Assembly: GCA_019217005.1 (NCBI GenBank)
Contig: JAHBNG010000154.1
Location: 1 to 31,606, forward strand
From: Chloroflexi bacterium TSY
Lineage (GTDB): Bacteria; Chloroflexota; Anaerolineae; Caldilineales; Caldilineaceae
DNA: 31,606 nt
Direction: 5' to 3'
A model generated the notes under the pieces. That model saw only the letters and a program-made list of their open reading frames with translations, was not told where the DNA came from and ran no database searches. Made by a program: the position numbers and the translations under genes. This document shows, one piece after another, positions 1 through 6,702 of the stretch (positions are counted from its first letter, which is position 1; the number at the start of each line of letters is the position of its first letter).

Positions 1-438
1 GCTGCGCTAGTGCCCCTCGAACGCGCATTGAAGCTAGCCGAGCCTGAGGGTTACGTCCGCATCTTTGTGGATGAAGGGGGACCGATGTCGAAACTGCTGG
101 CCGAAGCAGCCATTAACGGGATCATGCCAGACTATGTGGGCAAGCTGCTGGCAACATTTGCTGGTAAGGAACCGCCAAGCACAGATGAGCAACCTGTCCT
201 CACGTCATCCTCTTCACAGCCTCTACTCGAACCCCTCAGCCAGCGTGAGTTAGAAGTCCTCCAGCTCGTTGCTCAAGGGCTCTCGAACCGCGAAATTAGC
301 GAGCGACTCTTCCTCGCCTTGAGTACTGTGAAAGGGCACAATCGGACTATCTTTGGCAAACTACAAGTTCAAAGACGGACCGAAGCAGTCGCACGTGCCC
401 GCAAGTTGGGGTTGGTGCGCAAGTTGGGGTTGGTGTAG
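1..438 (+). CDS. LuxR-type (MalT-like) transcriptional regulator, C-terminal part
   Basis: The reading frame is open from base 1, so the 5' end lies outside the window. The visible ~145 residues are the end of the helical sensor region (EPEGYVRIFVDEG, typical of large MalT-like regulators) followed by a LuxR/GerE helix-turn-helix: LSQRELEVLQLVAQGLSNRE, then the recognition helix ALSTVKGHNRTIFGKLQV. The family comprises ATP-dependent activators with an N-terminal P-loop STAND ATPase, TPR-like repeats and this DNA-binding end; the target is unknown. The C-terminus ends in a duplicated RKLGLV caused by an 18-bp exact tandem repeat (400-417 and 418-435) just before the TAG stop. The next gene on the strand is a small protein that recurs after the second LuxR regulator in this window. 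Confidence 0.88.
   Translation, partial: AALVPLERALKLAEPEGYVRIFVDEGGPMSKLLAEAAINGIMPDYVGKLLATFAGKEPPSTDEQPVLTSSSSQPLLEPLSQRELEVLQLVAQGLSNREISERLFLALSTVKGHNRTIFGKLQVQRRTEAVARARKLGLVRKLGLV
400..435 (+). repeat. 18-bp exact tandem duplication at the 3' end of the LuxR gene
   Basis: The unit CGCAAGTTGGGGTTGGTG occurs twice in direct succession at 400-417 and 418-435, immediately followed by TAG. It adds a second RKLGLV to the protein C-terminus and keeps the frame. A replication-slippage event is the simplest explanation. Confidence 0.95.
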
Positions 439-798
439 GCGATAGCCGATTCTCATCTTAACCATAGTATAACAATAATACCTCTAAACAATACTTTAGT
501 ATTTCAACGCCCGTTTGTCTGCGTTTTTAAGGATCCAAAGACAATACCCCAAACCACACTTTAGTGTCTACACATCAATACCAACTTGTTGATATAGTGT
601 CGATGCACGCGGCAAGTGGCTTAGTCTGCTGTGACCCACTACAACGTATACAGATTTAGGTACTCATTCGTCGATATCGACAACTTTTTGTCATTCACGA
701 AGCGAGTACGAAACGCCAGCTCCGGTGAGAATGCAAGCATCAGCAGACCGCAACGCGGAGTGAGCATTCTCTAATGCGAACGGGATCGGCGTAAGAGA
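439..798. other. Intergenic region without recognisable gene
   Basis: About 360 bp between the LuxR stop and the 133-bp miniature element. The first 150 bp are AT-rich with short dyads such as AATACTTTAGTATT. No coherent reading frame with a plausible start signal was found on either strand, and no RNA gene was recognised. Confidence 0.5.
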
Positions 799-931
799 TT
801 ACACGCAGTAGGATTTCTCAGAGGTAGAGCGTTCAAATGGCGAAAAAAGACGCAGTAGAGAATCTCGGACCATTTGGCCCGCTCGAGTCTGTTTTGACTG
901 AGAAGTGCAGGATTATGTCTACTGCGTGTAA
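799..931. mobile_element. 133-bp miniature inverted-repeat element
   Basis: Perfect 13-bp terminal inverted repeats TTACACGCAGTAG (799-811) and CTACTGCGTGTAA (919-931) are flanked by an exact 6-bp direct repeat AAGAGA (793-798 and 932-937), as expected of a target-site duplication. Internal dyads (TTCTCAG near 815 with CTGAGAA near 898; AAATGG with CCATTT) make much of the element self-complementary. It encodes no protein. It lies 50 bp upstream of the small-protein gene and may affect its transcription. No autonomous partner with these ends is present in the window. Confidence 0.7.
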
Positions 932-981
932 AAGAGAACGCCTTCTCCGCTGCGGTCTATTGAGTATGTAGGTACTGGGAT

Positions 982-1254
982 ATGTCAAGCAAACACTATC
1001 CACGAACGAATCCACACCAACCAAGGGTCTATCAAATCAGGCTTCAAGGTCATCTGGGGCCTCAGTGGACAGAGTGGTTTGAGGGTCTGAGCATCAAGCC
1101 GACAATCGAGGGTGACACTTTGCTAACTGGCTCGATGGTCGACCAGGCCGCCTTGCATGGATTGCTGAAAAAGGTACGTGATTTGGGTATAACGTTAGTC
1201 TCGGTCAATCAGGTTGAGCCCGAGCAGGTAGATGTTTTAGATGTCAAAGAGTAG
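982..1254 (+). CDS. Small conserved protein paired with LuxR regulators (paralogue 1)
   Basis: A 90-aa soluble protein of unknown function. It has the layout YQIRLQGHLGPQWTEWFEGL, a short variable beta segment, LLTGSMVDQAALHGLLKKV, RDLGITLVSVNQVEP. The second paralogue at 12572-12835 shares the pattern W-x-EWF, T-x-L-x-GS-x-x-DQAAL-x-G-x-L and L-x-x-TLVSVN-x-VE, so the family is real and selected. Both copies lie directly downstream of a MalT-like LuxR gene on the same strand. I recall similar short proteins as common in Chloroflexota and Actinobacteria, without assigned function. The ATG at 982 gives a start matching the paralogue; no strong Shine-Dalgarno is visible. A role as partner or modulator of the regulator is inference only. 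Confidence 0.75.
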   Translation: MSSKHYPRTNPHQPRVYQIRLQGHLGPQWTEWFEGLSIKPTIEGDTLLTGSMVDQAALHGLLKKVRDLGITLVSVNQVEPEQVDVLDVKE

Positions 1255-1287
1255 GCTGTAATTGTTAAACGAAAGGATAGAATAACG

Positions 1288-2571
1288 ATGTTTAATCCAA
1301 AACCATTACTCGTGGGACTGATGTTCGCGGCGCTGCTGATCAGCGCTTGCCAGCCAATTCAGGCACATGGCCCAGAGGAAAGCCTTCCAGAACAGATTTT
1401 GTCAGAACAGACCGAGCCAGTACCTGAAGGTCTGCGACCTGATGCACCGTTCTATGCCTTGCACGGTCCACATTGGGTTGGCTACCAGACAGCAATCAGC
1501 AGCGAAGGTCAAGCAGAACCGTTGGATCTTGGGATCTGGTATCCGGCACTCAATCCAACAGGTGTCATGGAAGAAATAACCTATGAGGTCATGCTAAAAA
1601 ACCCCGAATGGCAAACTGACGGTCCATCGACTATCTACGGTCATGCGCTTCTCAATGCGCCCATTGACGACACCGAAGGACCGTATCCGCTTATCATCTT
1701 CTCCCATGGATTTAGCGCCAATCCGGAATGGTATAGTACCTTGCTCGAACACTATGCGTCTCATGGGTTCATCATCCTTGCACCTGAACATGTGGAGCAA
1801 GACTGGATGGAGAGCGCGCCCGCCACAATTGACCGACTACGCGACATCAAACAGACGTTGGACTATGCCGAGGAACTTACGGCACATGGCGGGGACATGG
1901 CGAGCCTGATCGATATGGAGAATGTGGCGGTTGTGGGCCACTCTTTCGGCGGATACACAGCACTGGCCATGGGCGGTGCACAGATCGACTTCAATGCCTT
2001 TAATCAACGCTGTGCAGATCTCTCACCTGACGATCCAAAGCAATTTTTGTGTATGCCGCTGTTAGGTCGGGAAGCAGAGATAGCAAATCGGGCTGGATTC
2101 GTTTCGGCGCCGACAGGGCTGTGGCCATCGTTTGATGATCCGCGGGTAACCGCGATTGTCCCGATTGCGGGCGATGCGTTCTTGTTTGGCAAGGAAGGGC
2201 TTTCCAAGATCACGATGCCGATGATGGCGATTGGAGGGACAGCGGATACCGGCACACCATATGATTGGGGTCCTCAACTGGCGTATGACTACGTTTCCAG
2301 CGAACAGAAGGCGCTGGTGGGCTTTATGGGGGCGGAGCATATGTTTGTGAGTACCCCTTGTGAGAACATGCCTTGGATCACGGCGTTTCCATATTATGAA
2401 TACTTCTGCTTTGATCCAGTCTGGGACAAGCAGCGTGGGCTGGACCTAGTTCATCACTTTTCAACAGCATTCCTACTGGATACACTTAAGAGTGACCAAG
2501 CCGCGCACGATGCACTCTCGCTAGATGCAGTTCAGTTTCCGGGTACCGCTTATACGACAACTTTGCAGTAG
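1288..2571 (+). CDS. Secreted alpha/beta-hydrolase lipoprotein (PAF-acetylhydrolase / dienelactone-hydrolase-like)
   Basis: 427 aa. An N-terminal lipoprotein signal (hydrophobic LLVGLMFAALL, lipobox LISAC with Cys21) predicts export and membrane anchoring. The hydrolase fold is clear: PLIIFSHGF (residues 134-142) forms the oxyanion region, GHSFGG carries the nucleophile Ser219, GGTADTG supplies the likely acid Asp320 and GAEHMF the catalytic His351. Length and motif order fit the PAF-acetylhydrolase/COG4188 group, which hydrolyses short-chain esters; the true substrate cannot be read from sequence. AAGGA lies upstream of the ATG. It starts 33 bp after the small protein, so co-transcription is possible. 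A 32-bp palindrome follows the stop. Confidence 0.88.
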   Translation: MFNPKPLLVGLMFAALLISACQPIQAHGPEESLPEQILSEQTEPVPEGLRPDAPFYALHGPHWVGYQTAISSEGQAEPLDLGIWYPALNPTGVMEEITYEVMLKNPEWQTDGPSTIYGHALLNAPIDDTEGPYPLIIFSHGFSANPEWYSTLLEHYASHGFIILAPEHVEQDWMESAPATIDRLRDIKQTLDYAEELTAHGGDMASLIDMENVAVVGHSFGGYTALAMGGAQIDFNAFNQRCADLSPDDPKQFLCMPLLGREAEIANRAGFVSAPTGLWPSFDDPRVTAIVPIAGDAFLFGKEGLSKITMPMMAIGGTADTGTPYDWGPQLAYDYVSSEQKALVGFMGAEHMFVSTPCENMPWITAFPYYEYFCFDPVWDKQRGLDLVHHFSTAFLLDTLKSDQAAHDALSLDAVQFPGTAYTTTLQ

Positions 2572-2588
2572 CTTGCATCGTAAACTAA

Positions 2589-2620
2589 ATGTGGAGTCGC
2601 CAGGCCTGGCGACTCCACAT
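2589..2620. repeat. 32-bp perfect palindrome after the hydrolase gene
   Basis: The arm ATGTGGAGTCGCCAGG (2589-2604) is followed at once by its exact reverse complement (2605-2620), with no spacer. It starts 17 bp after the hydrolase stop. No T-run follows, so an intrinsic terminator is possible but not typical; a REP-like or cruciform element is the alternative. Confidence 0.6.
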
Positions 2621-2758
2621 CGTACGACTTCTATTTATGTTGTCTATCAGACTACTCCAGAACAATCTTCTCGACCAGCACGCATCACGTACCACGAATC
2701 ACCTGGCATCCCGCGTCATTCATTTTCCATTACGCCCTAAATTCATATCAAATAGCCT

Positions 2759-2973
2759 CAGTAGATCCAAATTTCAGGTTTTGAGAGAGAATTCTGGCTA
2801 AACAGTTGACATAAATACAAATTTGCCGGTCGATATCTAGTTTTTGCGTTAGATTTGGGCGATTTTCAGATATGAAATAGGTTGTTTTCTGTAACCGAAA
2901 TCTGAATAAATGACTCCAAAATCCCTGCAATCTCGACTGAAAATCGCCAAAAACGCCAAATTTGGATCTACTG
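2759..2973 (+). mobile_element. MITE-A copy 1 (215 bp), intergenic
   Basis: A non-coding 215-bp element with perfect terminal inverted repeats CAGTAGATCCAAATTT and AAATTTGGATCTACTG. It is flanked by the 5-bp direct repeat AGCCT (2754-2758 and 2974-2978). Inner dyad GGCGATTTTCAG (2858-2869) with CTGAAAATCGCC (2937-2948). By eye it is identical to copy 2 and about two substitutions from copy 3. No transposase with these ends is in the window, so it must be mobilised in trans. This copy lies ~60 bp upstream of the sigma-factor gene. Confidence 0.92.
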
Positions 2974-3046
2974 AGCCTGTAAGAAATCAACTCACTCCTG
3001 TCACTAATTATAGTAGAGCGAGTGATTCAGGAGATTGAACCCACAA

Positions 3047-3776
3047 ATGCATGAGCATGAACAAAAGCAGATTTTTGACGACTGGTTAAACAAGCATAAA
3101 GGCATTCTCTTCAAGATCGTGCGCGCCTACGCCTTTAATGCCCATGATCAAGACGATCTGTTTCAAGAGATTGCCCTACAGCTGTGGCGATCGATTCCAG
3201 AGTTTCGTGGGGAAGCCAAAGCGTCAACGTGGATCTATCGGGTTGCTCTATACGCTGCATCGGCTTGGACGCGACGCGAGAAGAAGCAGCCGCCAACGGA
3301 ACCATTGGTTGCTGCGGACCAAACGTTGATCGTTATGTCACAGCCTCAGTAGATCCAAATTTCAGGTTTTGAGAGAGAATTCTGGCTAAACAGTTGACAT
3401 AAATACAAATTTGCCGGTCGATATCTAGTTTTTGCGTTAGATTTGGGCGATTTTCAGATATGAAATAGGTTGTTTTCTGTAACCGAAATCTGAATAAATG
3501 ACTCCAAAATCCCTGCAATCTCGACTGAAAATCGCCAAAAACGCCAAATTTGGATCTACTGAGCCTAGCGATCCACGTGTCGATTGGCTCTATGATCAGA
3601 TTGCTCAACTCGACCCCATCGACCGTTCCGTCTGCTTACTCATGTTGGAGGGCTTCAGCTATAAAGAAATGGCTGAACTGCTAGGCATTTCCGAAAGCAA
3701 CGTGGGAGTTAAAATTTACCGCATCAAGAAACGGCTGGTGGGGCAATCGCGGGAGGGAGTTAGCGATGGGATTTGA
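3047..3776 (+). pseudogene. ECF-type RNA polymerase sigma factor, interrupted by MITE-A copy 2
   Basis: The 5' part (3047-3346) encodes sigma-70 region 2: DDLFQEIALQLW, then FRGEAKASTWIYRVALYAA. The 3' part (from 3562) encodes region 4 with its helix-turn-helix: CLLMLEGFSYKEMAELLGIS, then ESNVGVKIYRIKKRL. A 215-bp MITE plus a 5-bp duplication separates them and brings an in-frame CAG TAG stop. Removing 220 bp rejoins VMSQP to SDPRVDWLYDQI in frame, giving an uninterrupted ~170-residue ECF sigma factor, the family's usual size. AGGAGA at 3029-3034 precedes both a TTG (3035) and the preferred ATG (3047). The 3' end overlaps the start of the membrane partner gene by 11 bp, typical of translationally coupled sigma/anti-sigma pairs. 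As it stands only region 2 would be made. Confidence 0.88.
3347..3561 (+). mobile_element. MITE-A copy 2 (215 bp), inside the sigma-factor gene
   Basis: Same length, ends and orientation as copy 1. Target duplication AGCCT at 3342-3346 and 3562-3566. The insertion point falls between sigma regions 2 and 4, and the first six bases of the element (CAG TAG) terminate the host reading frame. Confidence 0.94.
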
Positions 3777-4657
3777 AACAACTAGTGGATTTGAAGATTT
3801 CACGGAGTTTGAAGATATGAAGATTATTTGGGATAGTCAAAACGAGGAAAAACTGGTTCAACAGGATCTCATGTGGTTGACAGCATCGAATGAATTCGAC
3901 GCCTGTTAAACCAAACCTGCTTGTGGACATTAAGAAAATAATCCGGCAAAAAAAATCCAGTCAGCACGCCTCGTGCGGGTGGCGTCCCGTCAAGACCCGC
4001 ACGGGGCGTGCTCGCTGAACGATTACCGAACTTAATTTTGAATCTTCATAAGCAGGTTTCCCGTGGCAGACGCCGGTTTCAACCGGTGGCCGTTTTGTCA
4101 ACCACATGAGATCCAAAAGAGCCGAAAAACTTTACGCGATTAATGAAAACGCTCTCTATACACAGATCAAGCGCAAAGGGAAATCGGTCAGCCGTTTGCT
4201 ACAGCGCTTTGAGATGGTTATGATTGGGGCGAACCTGCTCGTTGGGATTGCATTGATAAGTGTAGAATTTCTAAATGATGGCGACATCTATGAATATCTG
4301 CTACCGGGTATCTATTTTGCATACGCAGTGCTTGCCATCGTGTGGCGATGGACGCGCCGCCAGGAAGATATCTCCTTTGAGCAGACCATGCTTGGCGAAC
4401 TCGATAAGGCAATCTGGCAGATCAATTATTTGATCAGTCGTAGTCGACAGTTGATACTTTGGTATTTGACACCCTTGGCTTTGGTCGTTGGAGGTATCAC
4501 ATTCTACAACGGCCAACCGCTCTTGGCCTTGGCAGTCATCCTAGTGATGGTTGTTGCCGGTTTTATTACAGATCGTTGGGAAATAAAGAGGTGTTACCTG
4601 CCAAAAAAGCGTTCGTTAGAGGCGTTACGTACAACATTGCTAGCGGCAGAAGTGTAG
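3766..4657 (+). pseudogene. Membrane partner of the sigma factor (probable anti-sigma), interrupted by an ISL3-like MITE
   Basis: The ATG at 3766 overlaps the sigma-factor end. The N-terminal part reads MKIIWDSQNEEKL and is cut at 3854 by a 269-bp element. The remainder (from 4132) reads YAINENALYTQIKRKGKSVS, followed by four predicted membrane segments (around MVMIGANLLVGIALISV, LLPGIYFAYAVLAIVW, LILWYLTPLALVVGGI and LALAVILVMVVAGF) and a basic tail. Deleting 277 bp (element plus one 8-bp duplication) joins EEKL to YAINENAL in frame and gives an open 204-aa protein. Cytoplasmic N-terminus plus membrane helices next to an ECF sigma gene fits an anti-sigma role, which is inferred from context; no zinc anti-sigma motif is visible. 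The frame restarting at 4106 would include element-derived residues and is probably not a true start. Confidence 0.8.
3855..4123. mobile_element. 269-bp ISL3-like miniature element
   Basis: 28-bp terminal inverted repeats (3855-3882 and 4096-4123). The inner 19 bp, GGATCTCATGTGGTTGACA, are perfect and the outermost bases are GGTTC and, on the other strand, GGCTC. An exact 8-bp target duplication GAAAAACT lies at 3847-3854 and 4124-4131. GGCTCTT-type ends with 8-bp duplications are typical of the ISL3 family, so this is probably a deletion derivative of such an IS. Inside are nested dyads: AAACCTGCTT (3913-3922) with AAGCAGGTTT (4050-4059), and an 18-bp arm at 3963-3980 with its near-perfect complement at 3995-4012. 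No protein is encoded. Confidence 0.85.
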
Positions 4658-4893
4658 GAACAGTGTTTCTGCTGCACGATCTTATATGATATTGAAACGA
4701 CGATAAGGAAAACCGATTCTTCCGGAATACAGGGAGCGTAACTTCCCGGACACGCTTTGTATGTAATGGCAGTTCCAAAAGGGCGCGTTGAAGAAGAACT
4801 GATAGAGAGAACCAGCAGCGTGTTATGTCAACATATAGATGAGGACAAAGGCAAGGAACCCAAAGGCGATACATAGTAAAAAATTAGAAGCAA
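4658..4893. other. Intergenic region between the sigma locus and IS110
   Basis: 236 bp with no convincing gene. A 36-codon frame (ATG 4766, stop 4876) has no ribosome binding site and no recognisable domain. The left end of the IS110 element probably lies here, but IS110 elements lack clear terminal repeats and I could not place it. Confidence 0.4.
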
Positions 4894-6111
4894 TTAAGCG
4901 ATAGGTTGGCGACGATGGGCTCGTTGCTGCAAATGGAAAGATTCATCATAAGGTTTCTTGTCTTGCCACAATTTCCAAATGATGCAAATCCAGCGATTAG
5001 CGAGAGTGCGATCAGCATGACTCTTTTTGAGACCGCGTTGGCGAGCGGCGGTGTAAAAAGCAGCGGCCCAAGAAGACTCTTTGCGGGAGCAGCGAGCAAA
5101 TTGCTGAGTAAAATAACGAAAGTCGTGATCGCAAGCTCTGCGGAAATGAACGGTTCTGACTTTGCCACTTTGTTTGGTGACAGGACAGGTTCCCGCCAGA
5201 GACTGAAGGCTCATGGGAGAGGGAAAGCGTTCCTGTCTTCGCCAAACTTGACCAGAAGACTGGGAGCTAAAAGCTGGCCAGCACCAGGTAAAGAAGCAAA
5301 GATATGCTGATCCGGATGTTGCAGAAAAGTGACTGTAACTGGTCAAGGGTCTCTTGTTCATAGCGCAGTGCAAGCAAAGACATTCAGCCAGCTGAAGAGC
5401 TTCTCGTTGATACGCTGGCACAAATGCAGGAGCTGATGTGGGATAAGTGGCGGTTAACTTATCATAACAAGTGACCCATTTACGGGGTTGCGTATGTCGG
5501 TGCTGCTTGAGAAACTCTTGGAAGCCTTCATAGGTGGAGTTGCGCACATGCTCTGGCGTTGGATAGGTCAGAACCAGGTGGCAGGCAATCCGAGAAGGCC
5601 AGTTGCTGAAGACCTCAAGCAGCGCCGGATGGTAACGCAACAGGCAAGCGCGCAGACGGTTGGATAAGGCCACAGTCTCTTTGGTCCAGTATTGTGTGGC
5701 ACTGCTGACCACTCGCATCTGCTGGAGTAATTCACTGCCAGGTGACCAAGGATAAAATCGATGGACATCGGTCCGCAACAAATCTGCTATCACATAGGCA
5801 TCACTCTTATCATTATGCGCACCACTTTGACTATAGCGCTCCCGACTCTTGTTCACCACATTCGGCGGCACCACATAGACATTCTTGTACCCGCTCGACC
5901 AGAGATAATCAATCAGCAAATTATGCGCTGTTTCCAGTCCCACTGTCACTTCATCATGGCTCGCTCCTGTCTTCTTTCTCATTTCTTCAATTTGGCGAAA
6001 TCCCTTCTGGCTATGCTCTATCTGCGCATAGCCCAGCGCTCGTCCTGTCTCATCCAACATCATCACATCATGTTTCTTTTCACTCCAGTCGATTCCCATT
6101 TTCACTTTCAT
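4894..6111 (-). pseudogene. IS110-family transposase (DEDD), frameshifted
   Basis: The N-terminal RuvC-like DEDD domain is intact: MGIDWSEKKHDV with the first Asp, VGLETAHN with Glu, and NDKSDAYVIADLL with the two late Asp. The C-terminal Transposase_20 domain is recognisable by LAGTCPVTKQSGK (serine region) and ANRWICIIWKLW. Between residues ~245 and 300 the displayed frame is nonsense; the expected LRYEQETLDQLQ and HPDQHIFASLPGAG lie in the two other frames. Three single-base losses explain this (near 5373, 5324-5327 and 5221-5223), all at short homopolymers. Together they restore the frame, so the ORF looks continuous although the protein is broken. AGGAGG lies 6 nt before the ATG. IS110 enzymes are RNA-guided recombinases; see the upstream candidate ncRNA. 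Confidence 0.85.
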
Positions 6112-6310
6112 CTTGGACCTCCTCTCCCGTATCGCCTGAGCTCCTCAACTTTGGACGCTGTTTTCCGTTTTCCTGTTATGGCACTCGAGGTGCTGCACGC
6201 TTTCGACGTTGCACGGCGTCGACCTGGCGGACTGTCCGGGAAGGGCGGTCGCACCGCTCGAAGAGGTTGGTCCTTTTTGCCAGGTCGAGAGTCCAATAAG
6301 TTTCGGCTTT
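6112..6310 (-). ncRNA. Candidate IS110 bridge-RNA region upstream of the transposase
   Basis: In IS110-group elements the non-coding segment upstream of the transposase encodes the bridge RNA that pairs with target and donor DNA. Here the corresponding segment has no gene but is structured. TCGACCTGG (6219-6227) and CCAGGTCGA (6280-6288) form a perfect 9-bp stem enclosing a GCGGTNNNACCGC hairpin. Further short stems lie towards the ATG. The limits given are approximate; position and structure support the call, but no homologue was compared. Confidence 0.35.
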
Positions 6311-6468
6311 CCTTGCTTTTGCCTTCCCTTATTTTATCTCCCTTTCCTATATTACCTAACAGGAAGAGGTCAGGCATGAGGTCGTCAACGAGACTGTTCT
6401 TGGCCTCTTCCGGGAAGGTCGTGGCATTTCTTTGTCAACTCCCTGAGTTCCTGAAGAGCCCGAAAACC
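6311..6468. other. Non-coding flank of IS110
   Basis: Pyrimidine-rich stretch followed by GC-rich DNA, with a distant dyad GGAAGAGG/CCTCTTCC. It probably contains the IS110 right end. No gene was recognised. Confidence 0.35.
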
Positions 6469-6630
6469 TTACCCAATCGGCGCGATCGGAATTTGCAACT
6501 CAGTGACCGTCTCCTCATCCACGGCATCTTCTGCATGAACTGGCCCAGATAGATGAACCTCACGCAGTGGGCCGACCGGGACATCTGTTTGATGAGATCG
6601 TTGTGTAATGATGGTGCTAAAAATTGCTTC
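6469..6630 (-). pseudogene. Possible 3' remnant of an unknown gene
   Basis: A minus-strand frame ending with TAA at 6471-6469 reads coherently over ~54 codons: QEAIFSTIITQRSHQT, then DVPVGPLREVHLSGPVHAED, ending TELQIPIAPIG. Its composition looks protein-like, but it runs upstream into the DUF4386 promoter with no good start. It may be the C-terminal leftover of a gene cut by rearrangement. I do not recognise the family. Confidence 0.25.
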
Positions 6631-6659
6631 TTGACAAATTAGAGTAAATACTCTATACT
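6631..6659 (+). promoter_or_regulatory. Consensus sigma-70 promoter of the DUF4386-tetR operon
   Basis: TTGACA (6631-6636), a 17-bp spacer and TATACT (6654-6659) make a near-ideal housekeeping promoter, followed by GGAGG (6691-6695) and ATG 6703. The spacer and -10 overlap the first TetR-type operator. Confidence 0.85.
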
Positions 6660-6681
6660 TGCATTTAGAGCATTTACTCTA
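6640..6681. promoter_or_regulatory. Two TetR-type operator dyads
   Basis: TAGAGTAAATACTCTA (6640-6655) and TAGAGCATTTACTCTA (6666-6681) share the form TAGAG-N6-CTCTA and are 26 bp apart centre to centre. The pair is itself symmetrical (AATTAGAGTAAAT with ATTTACTCTAATT). They cover the promoter spacer, the -10 box and the start of the transcript, a repressor layout. The TetR gene two kilobase fractions downstream in the same operon is the likely ligand, implying autoregulation. Confidence 0.75.
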
Positions 6682-6702
6682 ATTTTGTGTGGAGGCAAAA
6701 CC

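Noticed and set aside
833..1024. Minus-strand 63-codon frame upstream of the small protein
   Set aside because: It overlaps the 133-bp MITE and the start of a supported gene, and has no start signal.
2809..2845. Outward promoter inside MITE-A (TTGACA followed by AT-rich DNA)
   Set aside because: The -35-like TTGACA has no good -10 at 16-18 bp; the best match (TCGATA) is weak.
3347..3561. MITE-A as a self-splicing intron or intein-like element
   Set aside because: Only 215 bp, perfect terminal inverted repeats, target duplications, one intergenic copy and both orientations relative to genes: all fit a DNA transposon derivative, none fits a group I or II intron.
2748..3608. Open frames of 80-91 codons within MITE-A (also at 26151-26555)
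   Set aside because: They are readings through the non-coding element. All three start or end in different flanking DNA and have no domain, ribosome binding site or conserved ends.
4766..4876. 36-codon frame before IS110
   Set aside because: No ribosome binding site, no known motif, highly charged composition compatible with chance.
5761..6552. Long plus-strand open frame (263 codons) antisense to IS110
   Set aside because: It lies opposite the start and upstream region of a recognisable transposase. Its translation has no domain logic and is rich in His/Ser from the reverse reading of coding DNA.
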